Shown: piece after piece, positions 7,857-15,936 of the stretch | Numbering within the stretch: the first letter of the stretch is position 1 | How the letters are laid out: every line of letters starts with the position of its first letter | The notes under the pieces: generated by a model | Databases searched by the model: none | Seen by the model: the letters and a program-made list of their open reading frames with translations, nothing else | Told to the model about the DNA's origin: nothing | NCBI RefSeq assembly: GCF_900096905.1 | Contig: NZ_FMYI01000001.1 | Span: 186,001 to 250,000, forward strand | Direction: 5' to 3' | DNA length: 64,000 nucleotides | Source of the DNA: Pelagirhabdus alkalitolerans | GTDB taxonomy: Bacteria > Bacillota > Bacilli > Bacillales > Amphibacillaceae | Program-made: the position numbers and the translations under genes

Positions 7857-9338
7857 ATGATTGAACAAACAATCGAACAACTCATTAAAAAAGCAACAGA
7901 AGCGAAATTAGTTACATTGCGTGATCACGTCTATTGTCGAAATCAAATTCTTGGACTTATTGGACTCGATACGTTTCGAGATACAGGAGTTGAATCAACA
8001 GATGAAGACATGCCACAACTTTTAAAGCGTCTCATTGATGATGCTGTGGAGCGTGGTGTGATTAAAGATGCACTTGATGAACGTGAACAATTGGATGCTC
8101 ATATTATGAACGTCTTTTTACCTAAACCGAGTGAAGTGAATGATACGTTCAATATCCTTTATGAGCAAGACCCAATGCGGGCAACAGACTATTTCTATCA
8201 CCTATCGCAAGTGAGTCACTATATCCAAACGGAACGGATTGCTAAAAATATTCAATTTGAAGCCCAAACCGACTACGGTAAAGTCGATATTACGATCAAC
8301 TTATCCAAACCGGAAAAAGACCCTGAACAAATTAAACGTGAGCGTGCGATGAAGCCTACCGTTCAGTACCCGAAATGTTTACTCTGTTTTGAAAATGAAG
8401 GTTACGTTGGTCGAACAGGTCATCCGGCGCGATCGAATCACCGTGTCATCGATGTCAACTTACTTGATGAAAAATGGTACTTCCAATACTCACCCTATGT
8501 TTACTACCATGAGCACAGTATCGTGTTTAGTGAAGAACATCGACCAATGGTTATATCAAAAGATACGTTTGGTCGCTTACTGAAATTTGTAGAAAAGTTC
8601 CCGCACTATTTCATTGGATCAAACGCCGATCTTCCAATTGTAGGTGGGAGTATTTTAAGTCATGATCACTATCAAGCAGGCCATTATACATTCGGTATGA
8701 CTGAAGCAAAAGATGCTTTTACGTTCACTCTTAACAACTATCCAACCATTGAAGCCAGTGTTGTGGAATGGCCGATGTCTGTCATTCGTTTACGTGACGA
8801 TAACCAAGACACACTCGTTCAAGCAGCAGACCACATTTTAACAAAATGGCGCAGCTATTCAGATATAGAAGCTGATATTGTTGCCTATACCGATGACACG
8901 CCACATAACACAATCACACCGATTGCACGTATGCGTGACGGGTTATACGAACTCGATCTTGTATTACGTAATAACAGAACAACTGATGAGCACCCTGGTG
9001 GACTCTTCCACCCGCACGAAGATGTTCATCATATTAAAAAAGAAAATATCGGATTAATTGAAGTGATGGGACTTGCCGTATTACCTCCACGCTTAAAACC
9101 CGAACTCGACCAAATCAATGCGTATTTACGAGGAGAACAAACGAAAGTAGAAGCATACCATCAAGATTGGGCAAGTGAAATGAAAGAACATCTCGACAAC
9201 AATCCAACTCAATCCGTTGATTCACTCGTTCAACAACATTTAGCTGAAAAATTTGTCCGTGTTTTAAAGGATTCTGGGGTATTTAAGTCGAATAATAGTG
9301 GAAGAGCGGCATTTAAACGCTTTATCTCGTCACTCTAA
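7857..9338 (+). CDS. galT: Galactose-1-phosphate uridylyltransferase, Firmicute type (GalT class II)
   Basis: 493 aa, the length of the Bacillus/Lactobacillus class II family (not the short E. coli type). Exchanges UMP between UDP-glucose and galactose-1-phosphate. Supporting segments are KCLLCFENEGYVGR, NLLDEKWYFQYSPY, GSILSHDHYQAGHYTFGM and the C-terminal GLAVLPPRLKPEL. Start ATG 7857 is one base after the galE stop, with GAGGAGG inside the galE end. An in-frame upstream ATG at 7806 lies deep in galE and is not needed. Confidence 0.94.
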   Translation: MIEQTIEQLIKKATEAKLVTLRDHVYCRNQILGLIGLDTFRDTGVESTDEDMPQLLKRLIDDAVERGVIKDALDEREQLDAHIMNVFLPKPSEVNDTFNILYEQDPMRATDYFYHLSQVSHYIQTERIAKNIQFEAQTDYGKVDITINLSKPEKDPEQIKRERAMKPTVQYPKCLLCFENEGYVGRTGHPARSNHRVIDVNLLDEKWYFQYSPYVYYHEHSIVFSEEHRPMVISKDTFGRLLKFVEKFPHYFIGSNADLPIVGGSILSHDHYQAGHYTFGMTEAKDAFTFTLNNYPTIEASVVEWPMSVIRLRDDNQDTLVQAADHILTKWRSYSDIEADIVAYTDDTPHNTITPIARMRDGLYELDLVLRNNRTTDEHPGGLFHPHEDVHHIKKENIGLIEVMGLAVLPPRLKPELDQINAYLRGEQTKVEAYHQDWASEMKEHLDNNPTQSVDSLVQQHLAEKFVRVLKDSGVFKSNNSGRAAFKRFISSL

Positions 9339-9366
9339 TCGATCGACAACAGGAGGAGTATTTTTT

Positions 9367-10416
9367 ATGATGCAAACACAACAAAAACCCATTACCGTAG
9401 AAGACCAAACATGGACAGAATATACATTAAAAAATGATCATGGTATGGAAGTGAACTTTTTAGATTTCGGTGGTATTATCACGTCACTCTATACCCCGAA
9501 TCATGAAGGTGAGTTTGAAAATGTCGTGATTGGCTTTAATGATTATCGTGAGTATTTAAACAACAAAAACTTTTTCGGTGCATTAATTGGCCGTGTTGCA
9601 GGTCGAATTGAAAATTCCCAATTTACGGTTAACGGAGAAACTTACGAACTTCCGGCTAATGAAGGAGCCCATCATTTACATGGCGGGACAGTAGGCCTTC
9701 ACAACGTCCGTTATCAAGTTGAACTCATTGAGGGCGCTGAAATGGCATCAGCTGTTCTTTATCATACAAGCATGGACGGTGAAGGTGGCTATCCAGGTAC
9801 GGTCAAATTTAAAATCACATACACTCTAACAAACGATAATGATTTTTCAATTGAATATGAAGCATTTTCAGACAAAGATACGATCTTAACGTTAACAAAC
9901 CATTCTTATTTCAACTTATCTGGCGACTTAAAAGATACGGTTTTAGCTCATGAAGTTGAAATCGATGCCGAGCAGTTCGTTGAATTAGATGAAGAGCTCA
10001 TTCCAACCGGTAAATTGTTACCCGTTAGAAATACAGTCTTTGATTTTACAACTGCTCACCAAATCGCCGATGGTGTGAACTCGGGTGACCCTCAAAACAA
10101 AGTTGCAGGAGACGGCTATGATCATTACTTCGTTTTTGATCAAAAGAAACCGTACAACGTTAAAGTAAGTGAACCAAGAAGTGGTCGTGTGCTAACTGTT
10201 AAAACCGATCAACCAGGCATGGTCATGTATACATCCAATAATTTGGATCGTTCACTTACGCTTAAGGAACGCACATCAGCTAAGTACTTAGGGGTGTGCC
10301 TTGAAACACAAGCATCACCTGCTTCAGTCAGTCATGATGGCTTTCCTAGTATTTATTTAGATGCACACGATGTATATCGTAAAACAACAACATTTAACTT
10401 TTCTACTCAAGCCTAG
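9367..10416 (+). CDS. galM: Aldose 1-epimerase (mutarotase)
   Basis: 349 aa. Interconverts alpha and beta anomers of galactose to feed GalK. Family landmarks are NFLDFGGIITSLYTPN, the FFGALIGRVAGRI segment, the HLHGG histidine, the TLTNHSYFNLSG histidine and the C-terminal CLETQASPASV. I start at ATG 9367, 8 nt after AGGAGGAGT; a second ATG follows at once. The frame is open further upstream into galT but has no ribosome site there. Last gene of the operon. Confidence 0.93.
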   Translation: MMQTQQKPITVEDQTWTEYTLKNDHGMEVNFLDFGGIITSLYTPNHEGEFENVVIGFNDYREYLNNKNFFGALIGRVAGRIENSQFTVNGETYELPANEGAHHLHGGTVGLHNVRYQVELIEGAEMASAVLYHTSMDGEGGYPGTVKFKITYTLTNDNDFSIEYEAFSDKDTILTLTNHSYFNLSGDLKDTVLAHEVEIDAEQFVELDEELIPTGKLLPVRNTVFDFTTAHQIADGVNSGDPQNKVAGDGYDHYFVFDQKKPYNVKVSEPRSGRVLTVKTDQPGMVMYTSNNLDRSLTLKERTSAKYLGVCLETQASPASVSHDGFPSIYLDAHDVYRKTTTFNFSTQA

Positions 10417-10504
10417 ATAGAAATTCATTTGTTCAATACATGTTGTTAGTAAAAAAATGATTGACCCTCAGCACCGTTAAGCAGAGAGCGGAAATAAAAA
10501 TAGC

Positions 10505-10560
10505 AACTTAAATGGCTTTAGCTCTATCTACTAGATAGCTAAAGCCATTTAGCATTTCTT
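10505..10560 (+). terminator. Hairpin ending the gal operon
   Basis: AAATGGCTTTAGCT (10510-10523) pairs perfectly with AGCTAAAGCCATTT (10537-10550). The following T tract is weak (AGCATTTCTT). The gene-free stretch 10417-10749 otherwise holds only a TATAAT (10677-10682) that may be the -10 of the toxin-antitoxin promoter. Confidence 0.65.
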
Positions 10561-10749
10561 AGCTTCTTGCACGATTCTAAAAATAAATATAGCCCACAAT
10601 TAATTTATACTTTTTTCTTTTCACTTATTACACACTTACATTTTTGAAGATAATTTATTTTTCTTTGTTTCTTTGTTATAATGATTTTAAAGATACAAAG
10701 ATATAGGCATCTTTTTTGTGGTTTCGGTATATACTAAAAAGAGGTAAAA

Positions 10750-11124
10750 ATGATGAATACCACTTATACGGAGCGTGATCAAATGGATCGTAAAATTATT
10801 AGTGTTTCAAAAAAGCGTCAAATTACGATACCTTTAAAATACTATAAATACCTTGGACTTGATAATGAAGTCGAATGCACGCTTGAAGATGGAGCTATTG
10901 TATTAAGGCCTCTAAGCAGAGATTCTGGTGAATTTTCAGTTGAAATTCTTAAAGATCTTATCGCTCAAGGCTATTCCGGCGATGAGCTAATACAACAATT
11001 TGAAGCCCAAAGTAAAAATGTTAAAAAAGCTGTCACTAATATGCTAGAAGAAGCAGATGCTATCGCCGATGGTGAAAAGGAATCTTCCAGCTTTGGTGAT
11101 ATCTTTGGTTCGGAGAATGAATGA
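10750..11124 (+). CDS. AbrB/MazE/SpoVT-type antitoxin
   Basis: 124 aa. A swapped-hairpin AbrB-like DNA-binding domain occupies about 12-58 (KIISVSKKRQITIPLKYYKYLGL ... ALED-type strand), followed by an acidic helical C-terminus that would bind the toxin. Three Met candidates exist: 10750 (GAGG 5 nt upstream), 10753, and 10783, where the domain begins and GGAG is 9 nt upstream. I keep the longest. Its stop overlaps the toxin start by 4 nt (ATGA), the usual coupling in such pairs. It would neutralise the toxin and repress the pair. Confidence 0.8.
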   Translation: MMNTTYTERDQMDRKIISVSKKRQITIPLKYYKYLGLDNEVECTLEDGAIVLRPLSRDSGEFSVEILKDLIAQGYSGDELIQQFEAQSKNVKKAVTNMLEEADAIADGEKESSSFGDIFGSENE

Positions 11125-11414
11125 TGTATCAGATACAATTCAGTTCTGCTGCTGAACGCTATTTTAAGAAACTAAAAGAAAAGCCTCTGAAGCAGACTTA
11201 TGAAAAAGCTCTCCTTGATTTAAAAAAAGACCCGTATATCGGAAAACCGAAGCACGGGGATCTTGCCGGCATTTATGGATATGACATTAAATACAAAGGT
11301 ACCAATTATGAAGTTGCTTATACTATCCACGAAGTTAATGAAAATAAACTAATTGTTCTTTTGGCCGGAACACGGGAGAACTTTTATGAACAGCTGAAAC
11401 GGTATATCAAATAG
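11121..11414 (+). CDS. RelE/ParE-superfamily toxin
   Basis: 97 aa, basic, with the RelE/ParE plan: YQIQFSSAAERYFKKLKEK at the start, KHGDLAGIYGYDIKYKGTNYEVAYTI in the core strands, and VLLAGTRENFYEQLKRYI at the end. RelE members cleave mRNA at ribosomes and ParE members poison gyrase; the sequence does not settle which. Translationally coupled to the antitoxin. The pair sits between the gal operon and the ROK repressor, where it may have inserted. Confidence 0.82.
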   Translation: MMYQIQFSSAAERYFKKLKEKPLKQTYEKALLDLKKDPYIGKPKHGDLAGIYGYDIKYKGTNYEVAYTIHEVNENKLIVLLAGTRENFYEQLKRYIK

Positions 11415-11440
11415 CTCTCACTTAAAGAGGGCTTTTTTAT
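11413..11440 (+). terminator. Terminator of the toxin-antitoxin pair
   Basis: GCTCTC (11414-11419) pairs with GAGGGC (11427-11432) followed by TTTTTT, directly after the toxin stop. Confidence 0.75.
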
Positions 11441-11462
11441 ATATCAGCATTTTAAAGAGATA

Positions 11463-11503
11463 TAAAAATCCCGTGAGCTATTATATTCACGGGATTTTGT
11501 CTA
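11463..11503. terminator. Bidirectional terminator before the ROK gene end
   Basis: AAAATCCCGTGA pairs with TCACGGGATTTT between about 11466 and 11498. It serves the minus-strand ROK gene and could back up the toxin terminator. Confidence 0.75.
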
Positions 11504-11507
11504 TTTA

Positions 11508-12713
11508 TTATGAACGATTCAATTCACCATTGGTTGCAAATAATTCATCTAATACTAAAGCTACCGCGCCGAGCGATGTGGATTCATCTCCTAGGTCAGA
11601 CACATGTATAGGCGTTTCCTTAGCAGAATCTGTTAATGCTCTTTCACCAACTGTTTCACGTACTGTTGGTAATAGGTATTCTGCTGACTTTGATACACCA
11701 CCATTTAAGATAATTTGGCCTGGATTGATCGTGTGAATAATATTGGTTAATCCAACACCTAAATAAAAACCAGTCCACTTCAACAAATCAATCGCTAGCA
11801 AGTCTTGGTTTTCTGCCGCTTCGTAAACGACTTGAGCCGTTATTTCTTTTTCATCTGCAAGAACAGACGATTGACCGCGATTAATTTCTCTTCTCGCTCG
11901 CCTTGCAATGGATGGTCCTGAAATAAGTGTTTGCAAGCAGCCACGATTGCCACATGAACAGACTTCACCATTCAAGTCGATCGTCATATGCCCCATTTCA
12001 CCCGCAATGTGCGACTCACCACGGTACAACTCCCCTTCAATCACAACACCAGCACCGACACCCGTTCCTATATTAACAACGACCAATCGATCAGTGTCCT
12101 TCGCCTTACCGAACCATGTTTCTGCTAACGCAAGTGCACGTGCATCATTTTCGACTTTCACTAAATAAGAAAAATGATTTGACAGCGTCTCTTCAACTGG
12201 CATGTTGTGAAGGTCTAAGTTAGGAGCATATAATGCTGTACCTGAATCCGAATCAACAACACCATGCATCGCCACGCCAATTCCGATTATATCTTCTGAT
12301 AGGTGGCTATAGTCACTAAGCATTGTTTCAATGGACTGAATTAGCGTTTGTAAAAAAGCTTCTTCTGTGATTGGTAATAAGAGATTCACCTGTTTAACAT
12401 CGACAATGTGTCCTAATAAATCGGTTAAAATCACTTCAATTTTACGCGGTCCTGCATCAATTCCAATCATGTAATAAGCCTTGTGATCAATTACAAGCAT
12501 GGTCGGTTTACGTCCACCTTTAGAGGTGCCTTGTGTGCTTTCTTTAACAATCTTTTGATCAATTAATTCCTTTACTAAGGAACCAACTGTTGGTGGCGTT
12601 AATTTTGTTTCTTTTGCAATTTGTGCTCTTGAAATCGGACCATCATTTAAAATTTTAGTTAAAATAATTGATTTATTTAATGACTTCATGCCTTGAAAAC
12701 TGCCACGTTCCAT
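11508..12713 (-). CDS. ROK family (XylR-like) transcriptional repressor
   Basis: 401 aa. An N-terminal winged helix-turn-helix (about 15-75, RAQIAKETKLTPPTVGSLVKEL) is fused to a ROK kinase-like sugar-binding domain. The ROK signature is intact: VVNIGTGVGAGVVIEGELYRG, AGEMGHM, and the zinc site His242 with Cys252, Cys254 and Cys259 (CSCGNRGC). Such repressors leave DNA when the sugar binds. Start ATG is behind GGAGG. It faces the gal operon across the toxin-antitoxin pair and shares an AT-rich operator-like sequence with the gal promoter, so it probably controls galKETM and itself. It could also act on a xylose-type system elsewhere. Confidence 0.85.
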   Translation of the reverse strand: MERGSFQGMKSLNKSIILTKILNDGPISRAQIAKETKLTPPTVGSLVKELIDQKIVKESTQGTSKGGRKPTMLVIDHKAYYMIGIDAGPRKIEVILTDLLGHIVDVKQVNLLLPITEEAFLQTLIQSIETMLSDYSHLSEDIIGIGVAMHGVVDSDSGTALYAPNLDLHNMPVEETLSNHFSYLVKVENDARALALAETWFGKAKDTDRLVVVNIGTGVGAGVVIEGELYRGESHIAGEMGHMTIDLNGEVCSCGNRGCLQTLISGPSIARRARREINRGQSSVLADEKEITAQVVYEAAENQDLLAIDLLKWTGFYLGVGLTNIIHTINPGQIILNGGVSKSAEYLLPTVRETVGERALTDSAKETPIHVSDLGDESTSLGAVALVLDELFATNGELNRS

Positions 12714-12760
12714 ATGCTTACCTCCGTCTCTACTAACTGCCTAAGCTCCATTCTATCACT

Positions 12761-12777
12761 TTAATAAATTAAATTAA
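12761..12777 (-). promoter_or_regulatory. Putative autoregulatory operator of the ROK gene
   Basis: TTAATAAATTAAATTAA upstream of the ROK start differs by one base from the first 17 nt of the operator-like sequence at the gal promoter (5629). It lies 48-64 nt before the ROK ATG, within the likely promoter. Confidence 0.45.
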
Positions 12778-12847
12778 ACAAGTTAAGTTTAGAAGAAACA
12801 TTAAAAAGTAAAAATGGATCTGAGACAATTTAAAATGAAACAATATA

Positions 12848-12991
12848 ATAGCTTATAGCAACCTGAAATATTCTCGCTTTCTGCGGGCACGGCCTCAGCT
12901 AACTTTAGAAGCAAAAAGCGCTTCTAAAGTGGATCTTCGGACTCGTGCTTTCCCGTAGGAGTCTCGTATATTTCAATATGCTATAAGCTAT
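12848..12991. repeat. Structured intergenic repeat, REP/MITE-like
   Basis: A 144-nt element closes with perfect 13-nt inverted ends (ATAGCTTATAGCA at 12848, TGCTATAAGCTAT at 12979). Inside are further paired arms: GAAATAT with ATATTTC, GCGGGCACG with CGTGCTTTCCCG, and a central ACTTTAGAAGC/GCTTCTAAAGT stem. It is non-coding. The CTTTCTGCGGGCACGGCCTC...GACTCGTGCTTTCCCG pattern resembles palindromic intergenic elements I know from Bacillaceae genomes. The gene-free stretch 12714-13075 holds nothing else apart from the ROK promoter. Confidence 0.7.
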
Positions 12992-13075
12992 TCAAACAAA
13001 CAACCGAACAATTAAGATACTTTTTTGTTCGGCTAATATATTGACTGTTTTTCTTTTTTTACATACACATCTTAC

Positions 13076-13930
13076 TTAATTCAATATGTGTTTTTCTAAG
13101 TAGTCTGCAACGCCTTCTTCTTCATTTGAAAGGTCTGTCACAGTATCCGCCAACGCTTTGATCGGTTCTGGTGCATTTTTCATCGCAACAGAATAGCCGA
13201 TCATTTTTAACATTTCAACATCGTTATAGCTATCACCAATAGCTAAACTATCTTTGGCGTCAATTTTTAAGTGGCTTAAACAATCTTGAATACCGGTTGC
13301 TTTATTTTTGCCTTCAACCATCACTTCTACGTTGTGATCCGTTGATGATGACATTGAAAAAGGTAGTGCATCTTGTAATTCAGACAATTCCTTTTTCCAT
13401 TTTTCCATCTCGTCTTGATCATTACTGAAAAAATAAAATTTAGAATAGCCTTCATTCGCTAATTTGTCGACCCATTCAATTGTACCATCTATCGCTTCTA
13501 AGCGCTCATTCCATTCGTTGATCCCGAGAGTCGTTGCCTTCTCACCTGCTATGTTCGCTTCAAGCATCGGTCGATCCTTTTGTTCAACCCGTCCACGACC
13601 TGATGTTGGAAAGACCTCATAATAAATGTTCGATACGCGCGCTTTTTCTACGAGTGTTTGAACAACGTTAAATGGTAACGTATGTTCAAACAAGCATTGA
13701 TCGTTTAAATAGCCGATCATACCATTTGAACTAATAATCCCATCGACTTCAAACCCTTCCGGTGTTGCTGGGTAGATTTCATCTTTTCCTCTTCCCGTTG
13801 CAATAAACACATAAATGCCTTTTTCTCTCACACGATCAATCGCTTCTTTCGTACGCTTTGTAATACGATTTTGATAATTCAACAATGTGCCGTCCATGTC
13901 TAAAAAGATGGCTTTAGGTAATGATTTCAT
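13076..13930 (-). CDS. Cof-type HAD-IIB sugar-phosphatase family protein
   Basis: 284 aa. HAD motif I is IFLDMDGTLL (Asp nucleophile and acid/base), motif II is VFIATGR, the class IIB cap occupies the middle, Lys motif III is in NKATGIQ, and motif IV is AIGDSYNDVEML. Members dephosphorylate a range of small phosphates such as sugar phosphates, flavin or pyridoxal phosphate. The natural substrate cannot be told. ATG is behind GGGGGG. Single gene. Confidence 0.87.
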   Translation of the reverse strand: MKSLPKAIFLDMDGTLLNYQNRITKRTKEAIDRVREKGIYVFIATGRGKDEIYPATPEGFEVDGIISSNGMIGYLNDQCLFEHTLPFNVVQTLVEKARVSNIYYEVFPTSGRGRVEQKDRPMLEANIAGEKATTLGINEWNERLEAIDGTIEWVDKLANEGYSKFYFFSNDQDEMEKWKKELSELQDALPFSMSSSTDHNVEVMVEGKNKATGIQDCLSHLKIDAKDSLAIGDSYNDVEMLKMIGYSVAMKNAPEPIKALADTVTDLSNEEEGVADYLEKHILN

Positions 13931-14021
13931 TGTATTAGCCCCCCACTATAAAAACAATTCAAACCATAGTATAGCAGAATTTCAGAGTAGAAAACACAAT
14001 GAAACAAAACATGTAAGAGAC

Positions 14022-14993
14022 TTATTTTCTCATCTTAATGGGTTTTAATTGTCGCTCAATCTGTTCACGTTTATCCTCTAGAAATGGCGGAAGGGCTAAC
14101 TTTTCACCGAGTGTCGATTCATCTTCGTCGACTAAAAAGCCCGGGGCATCTGTTGCGAGTTCAAATAAAATACCGTTTAAGTCTCTAAAATAGAGCGACT
14201 GGAAATAATAACGATTCACAACACCTGAAGTTGGAAGCCTTAATGCTTTTACCTTCTGTTCAACTTCTCTTAATTCTTCAACAGACTTAACGCGTAAAGC
14301 AACATGGTGCACACTGCCTCGTCCTGGTTTTTCTTTCGTTAAGTTAGAACGTTCTTCAAGCTGAATTTCTGCTCCGGTTCCGCCTTCACCAGTTTGATAC
14401 ACTTCAATATCATGACCATTTTCTACTCTCGCAGGATATGATCCTACGTTTTCAAACGTTAAAACCGACCCTAATATTTGTCGTGTATGTTCAGCTTTCG
14501 GAACCGTTAAACGAACCGGGCCTAGACCTGTAATACCGAATTTCTTAGGAATATCAGGGTGTTCAAATGGCACACCTGCCTCTACCCCTTCATTATCCTC
14601 ATCTGATACGAGTGCTAATCGTTGCGACTCGTGATCTTCAAAACGCAAAACGAGCCGACCAAATTCTGTTTTAATGGGTTCGTGTTTGATCCCAAGTTGT
14701 TCAAACCGTTTTTTCCAAAAGTGAATCGCTTCATCATCTTGAACACGTAAACCCGTCTCAGAAATACTGTTATTCCCTCTGTACGTGTGACCGACCCCTA
14801 ACATTTCAAAAAAGGTTAGGTCTGTGCCAGGTCGTCCAATTTCATCGGCATAAAACAAGTGATACATTGATGGTGAATCTTGATTGACTGACTTCTTAAC
14901 AAGTCGCATCCCTAATTGATCTGCATAAAAATCATAATTCTTCTGTGCGTTGGCTGTTAAAGCAGATACGTGGTGAATCCCTAATATTTGCAT
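14022..14993 (-). CDS. Ring-cleaving dioxygenase / glyoxalase family protein (MhqO/MhqA-like)
   Basis: 323 aa with two vicinal-oxygen-chelate (glyoxalase) halves. The first begins LGIHHVSALTANAQKNYDFYADQLGMRLVKKSVNQD; the second has GSVHHVALRVKSVEEL and NGILFELATDAPGF, giving metal ligands His, His and Glu. This arrangement matches the Bacillus MhqA/MhqE/MhqO group that detoxifies hydroquinones and catechols. ATG is 5 nt after AAGGAGGACG. No MhqR-type regulator is adjacent. Confidence 0.85.
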   Translation of the reverse strand: MQILGIHHVSALTANAQKNYDFYADQLGMRLVKKSVNQDSPSMYHLFYADEIGRPGTDLTFFEMLGVGHTYRGNNSISETGLRVQDDEAIHFWKKRFEQLGIKHEPIKTEFGRLVLRFEDHESQRLALVSDEDNEGVEAGVPFEHPDIPKKFGITGLGPVRLTVPKAEHTRQILGSVLTFENVGSYPARVENGHDIEVYQTGEGGTGAEIQLEERSNLTKEKPGRGSVHHVALRVKSVEELREVEQKVKALRLPTSGVVNRYYFQSLYFRDLNGILFELATDAPGFLVDEDESTLGEKLALPPFLEDKREQIERQLKPIKMRK

Positions 14994-15117
14994 CGTACGT
15001 CCTCCTTTATGTTACTTTTAGTATAACGATTTATTATCTTGAATTCAAGATATTTGCTTTTCTACTTTTTATCTATTTTAGACTATGTTATGATAGATTC
15101 AAATTATAATAGCTTTG

Positions 15118-15225
15118 ACTACTAGGGGTGCCTATTACTTGCATAGGCTGAGAGAAAAGTGCCCAAACTTTTTAACCCTTAAGGACCTGATCTAGTTTAT
15201 ACTAGCGGAGGGAAGTAGATAATAG
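15118..15225 (+). ncRNA. TPP (THI-box) riboswitch
   Basis: The two conserved halves are plain: ACTAGGGGTGCC ... GGCTGAGAGAAAAGT and ACCCTT-AAGGACCTGATCTAGTTTATACTAGCGGAGGGAAGT. Downstream TCAGGTCC (15233-15240) is an exact complement of GGACCTGA inside the aptamer (15184-15191), which offers a switch between aptamer and an alternative fold. A CCCAATATGTATTGGG hairpin follows before the thiW ribosome site. Confidence 0.95.
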
Positions 15226-15296
15226 ATACCCTTCAGGTCCCGTCTTTAGCTGTTACCCAATATGTATTGGGATACACTTAAAGGAGGGCTTTTTTT

Positions 15297-15791
15297 ATGA
15301 GAAACACACGAAAACTAACATTGATGGCTGCACTGATTGCACTTGGTGTTTTAGGTGCAACCTTCATCTGGTTCCCAACAGGGGTTGCTAGAGCGTACCC
15401 TGTTCAACATGCCTTAAACGTCATAACGGCTGTCATTTTAGGACCTGGACCTGCTGTTATTGTCGCATTTGGTGTTGGACTGTTGCGCAATCTATTAGGA
15501 CTTGGGACGCTACTTGCCTTTCCAGGTGGTATCATGGGTGCACTACTTGCAGGTTTATTCTACAAATATTCGAAAAAACATCGCACCGCAGTTATTGGAG
15601 AAGTGATTGGGACTAGCATATTCGGTTCCCTTCTATCCATTCCAATCGCACGACTGTTTATGGGTGATACGGCTGGTGTATTCGCCTTTGTGCCTGGCTT
15701 TTTCATCAGCAGTTTAACCGGTGCTCTACTTGCTTGGTTACTTTTAGCTCGACTGAAGCATATCGACTTTACACGTTATCTAAATGATTAA
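15297..15791 (+). CDS. thiW: ThiW, thiamine-precursor ECF transporter S component
   Basis: 164 aa with about five membrane segments. Landmarks are FPTGVARAYPVQHALNVI, the GPGPAVIVAFGVGLLRNLLGLGTLLAFPGG stretch and the late FVPGFFISSLTGALLAW. ThiW is thought to capture the hydroxyethylthiazole moiety and to work with the shared ECF ATPases and EcfT encoded elsewhere. The TPP riboswitch directly upstream confirms the vitamin. AAAGGAGGG precedes ATG. No thiM or thiE lies beside it, unlike many genomes. Confidence 0.92.
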   Translation: MRNTRKLTLMAALIALGVLGATFIWFPTGVARAYPVQHALNVITAVILGPGPAVIVAFGVGLLRNLLGLGTLLAFPGGIMGALLAGLFYKYSKKHRTAVIGEVIGTSIFGSLLSIPIARLFMGDTAGVFAFVPGFFISSLTGALLAWLLLARLKHIDFTRYLND

Positions 15792-15799
15792 TAATTCAT

Positions 15800-15841
15800 T
15801 GACTTAAACGCCCACAAATCGCGTTTGAGTCTTTTTTTTTG
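15800..15841 (+). terminator. Terminator of thiW
   Basis: AAACGC (15808-15813) and GCGTTT fold around CCACAAATC, with outer ACT/AGT pairs, followed by TTTTTTTTT (15832-15840). Confidence 0.75.
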
Positions 15842-15845
15842 CGCT

Positions 15846-15869
15846 AAAATGAAAGTTAACTTTCATTTT
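15846..15869 (+). promoter_or_regulatory. 24-nt perfect palindrome, putative RpiR operator
   Basis: A perfect palindrome centred on GTTAAC, with arms AAAATGAAA and TTTCATTTT, lies 11 nt upstream of the -35 of the rpiR-nagA-nagB promoter. TGAAA/TTTCA dyads are common targets of RpiR-family proteins, so autoregulation by the downstream gene is likely. Confidence 0.6.
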
Positions 15870-15880
15870 TTATTATAAAA

Positions 15881-15909
15881 TTGACTTATAGTTATCAAAA
15901 TGATACATT
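15881..15909 (+). promoter_or_regulatory. Promoter of the rpiR-nagA-nagB operon
   Basis: -35 TTGACT (15881-15886) and -10 TACATT (15904-15909) are separated by 17 nt, 28 nt before the ATG. Confidence 0.7.
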
Positions 15910-15936
15910 AAAGCTATAGATAGGAGTGGTTTTTAT

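Noticed and set aside
11508..12168. Plus-strand open frames of 86-87 codons within the ROK gene
   Set aside because: They are antisense shadows of a well-supported family protein and have no ribosome sites.
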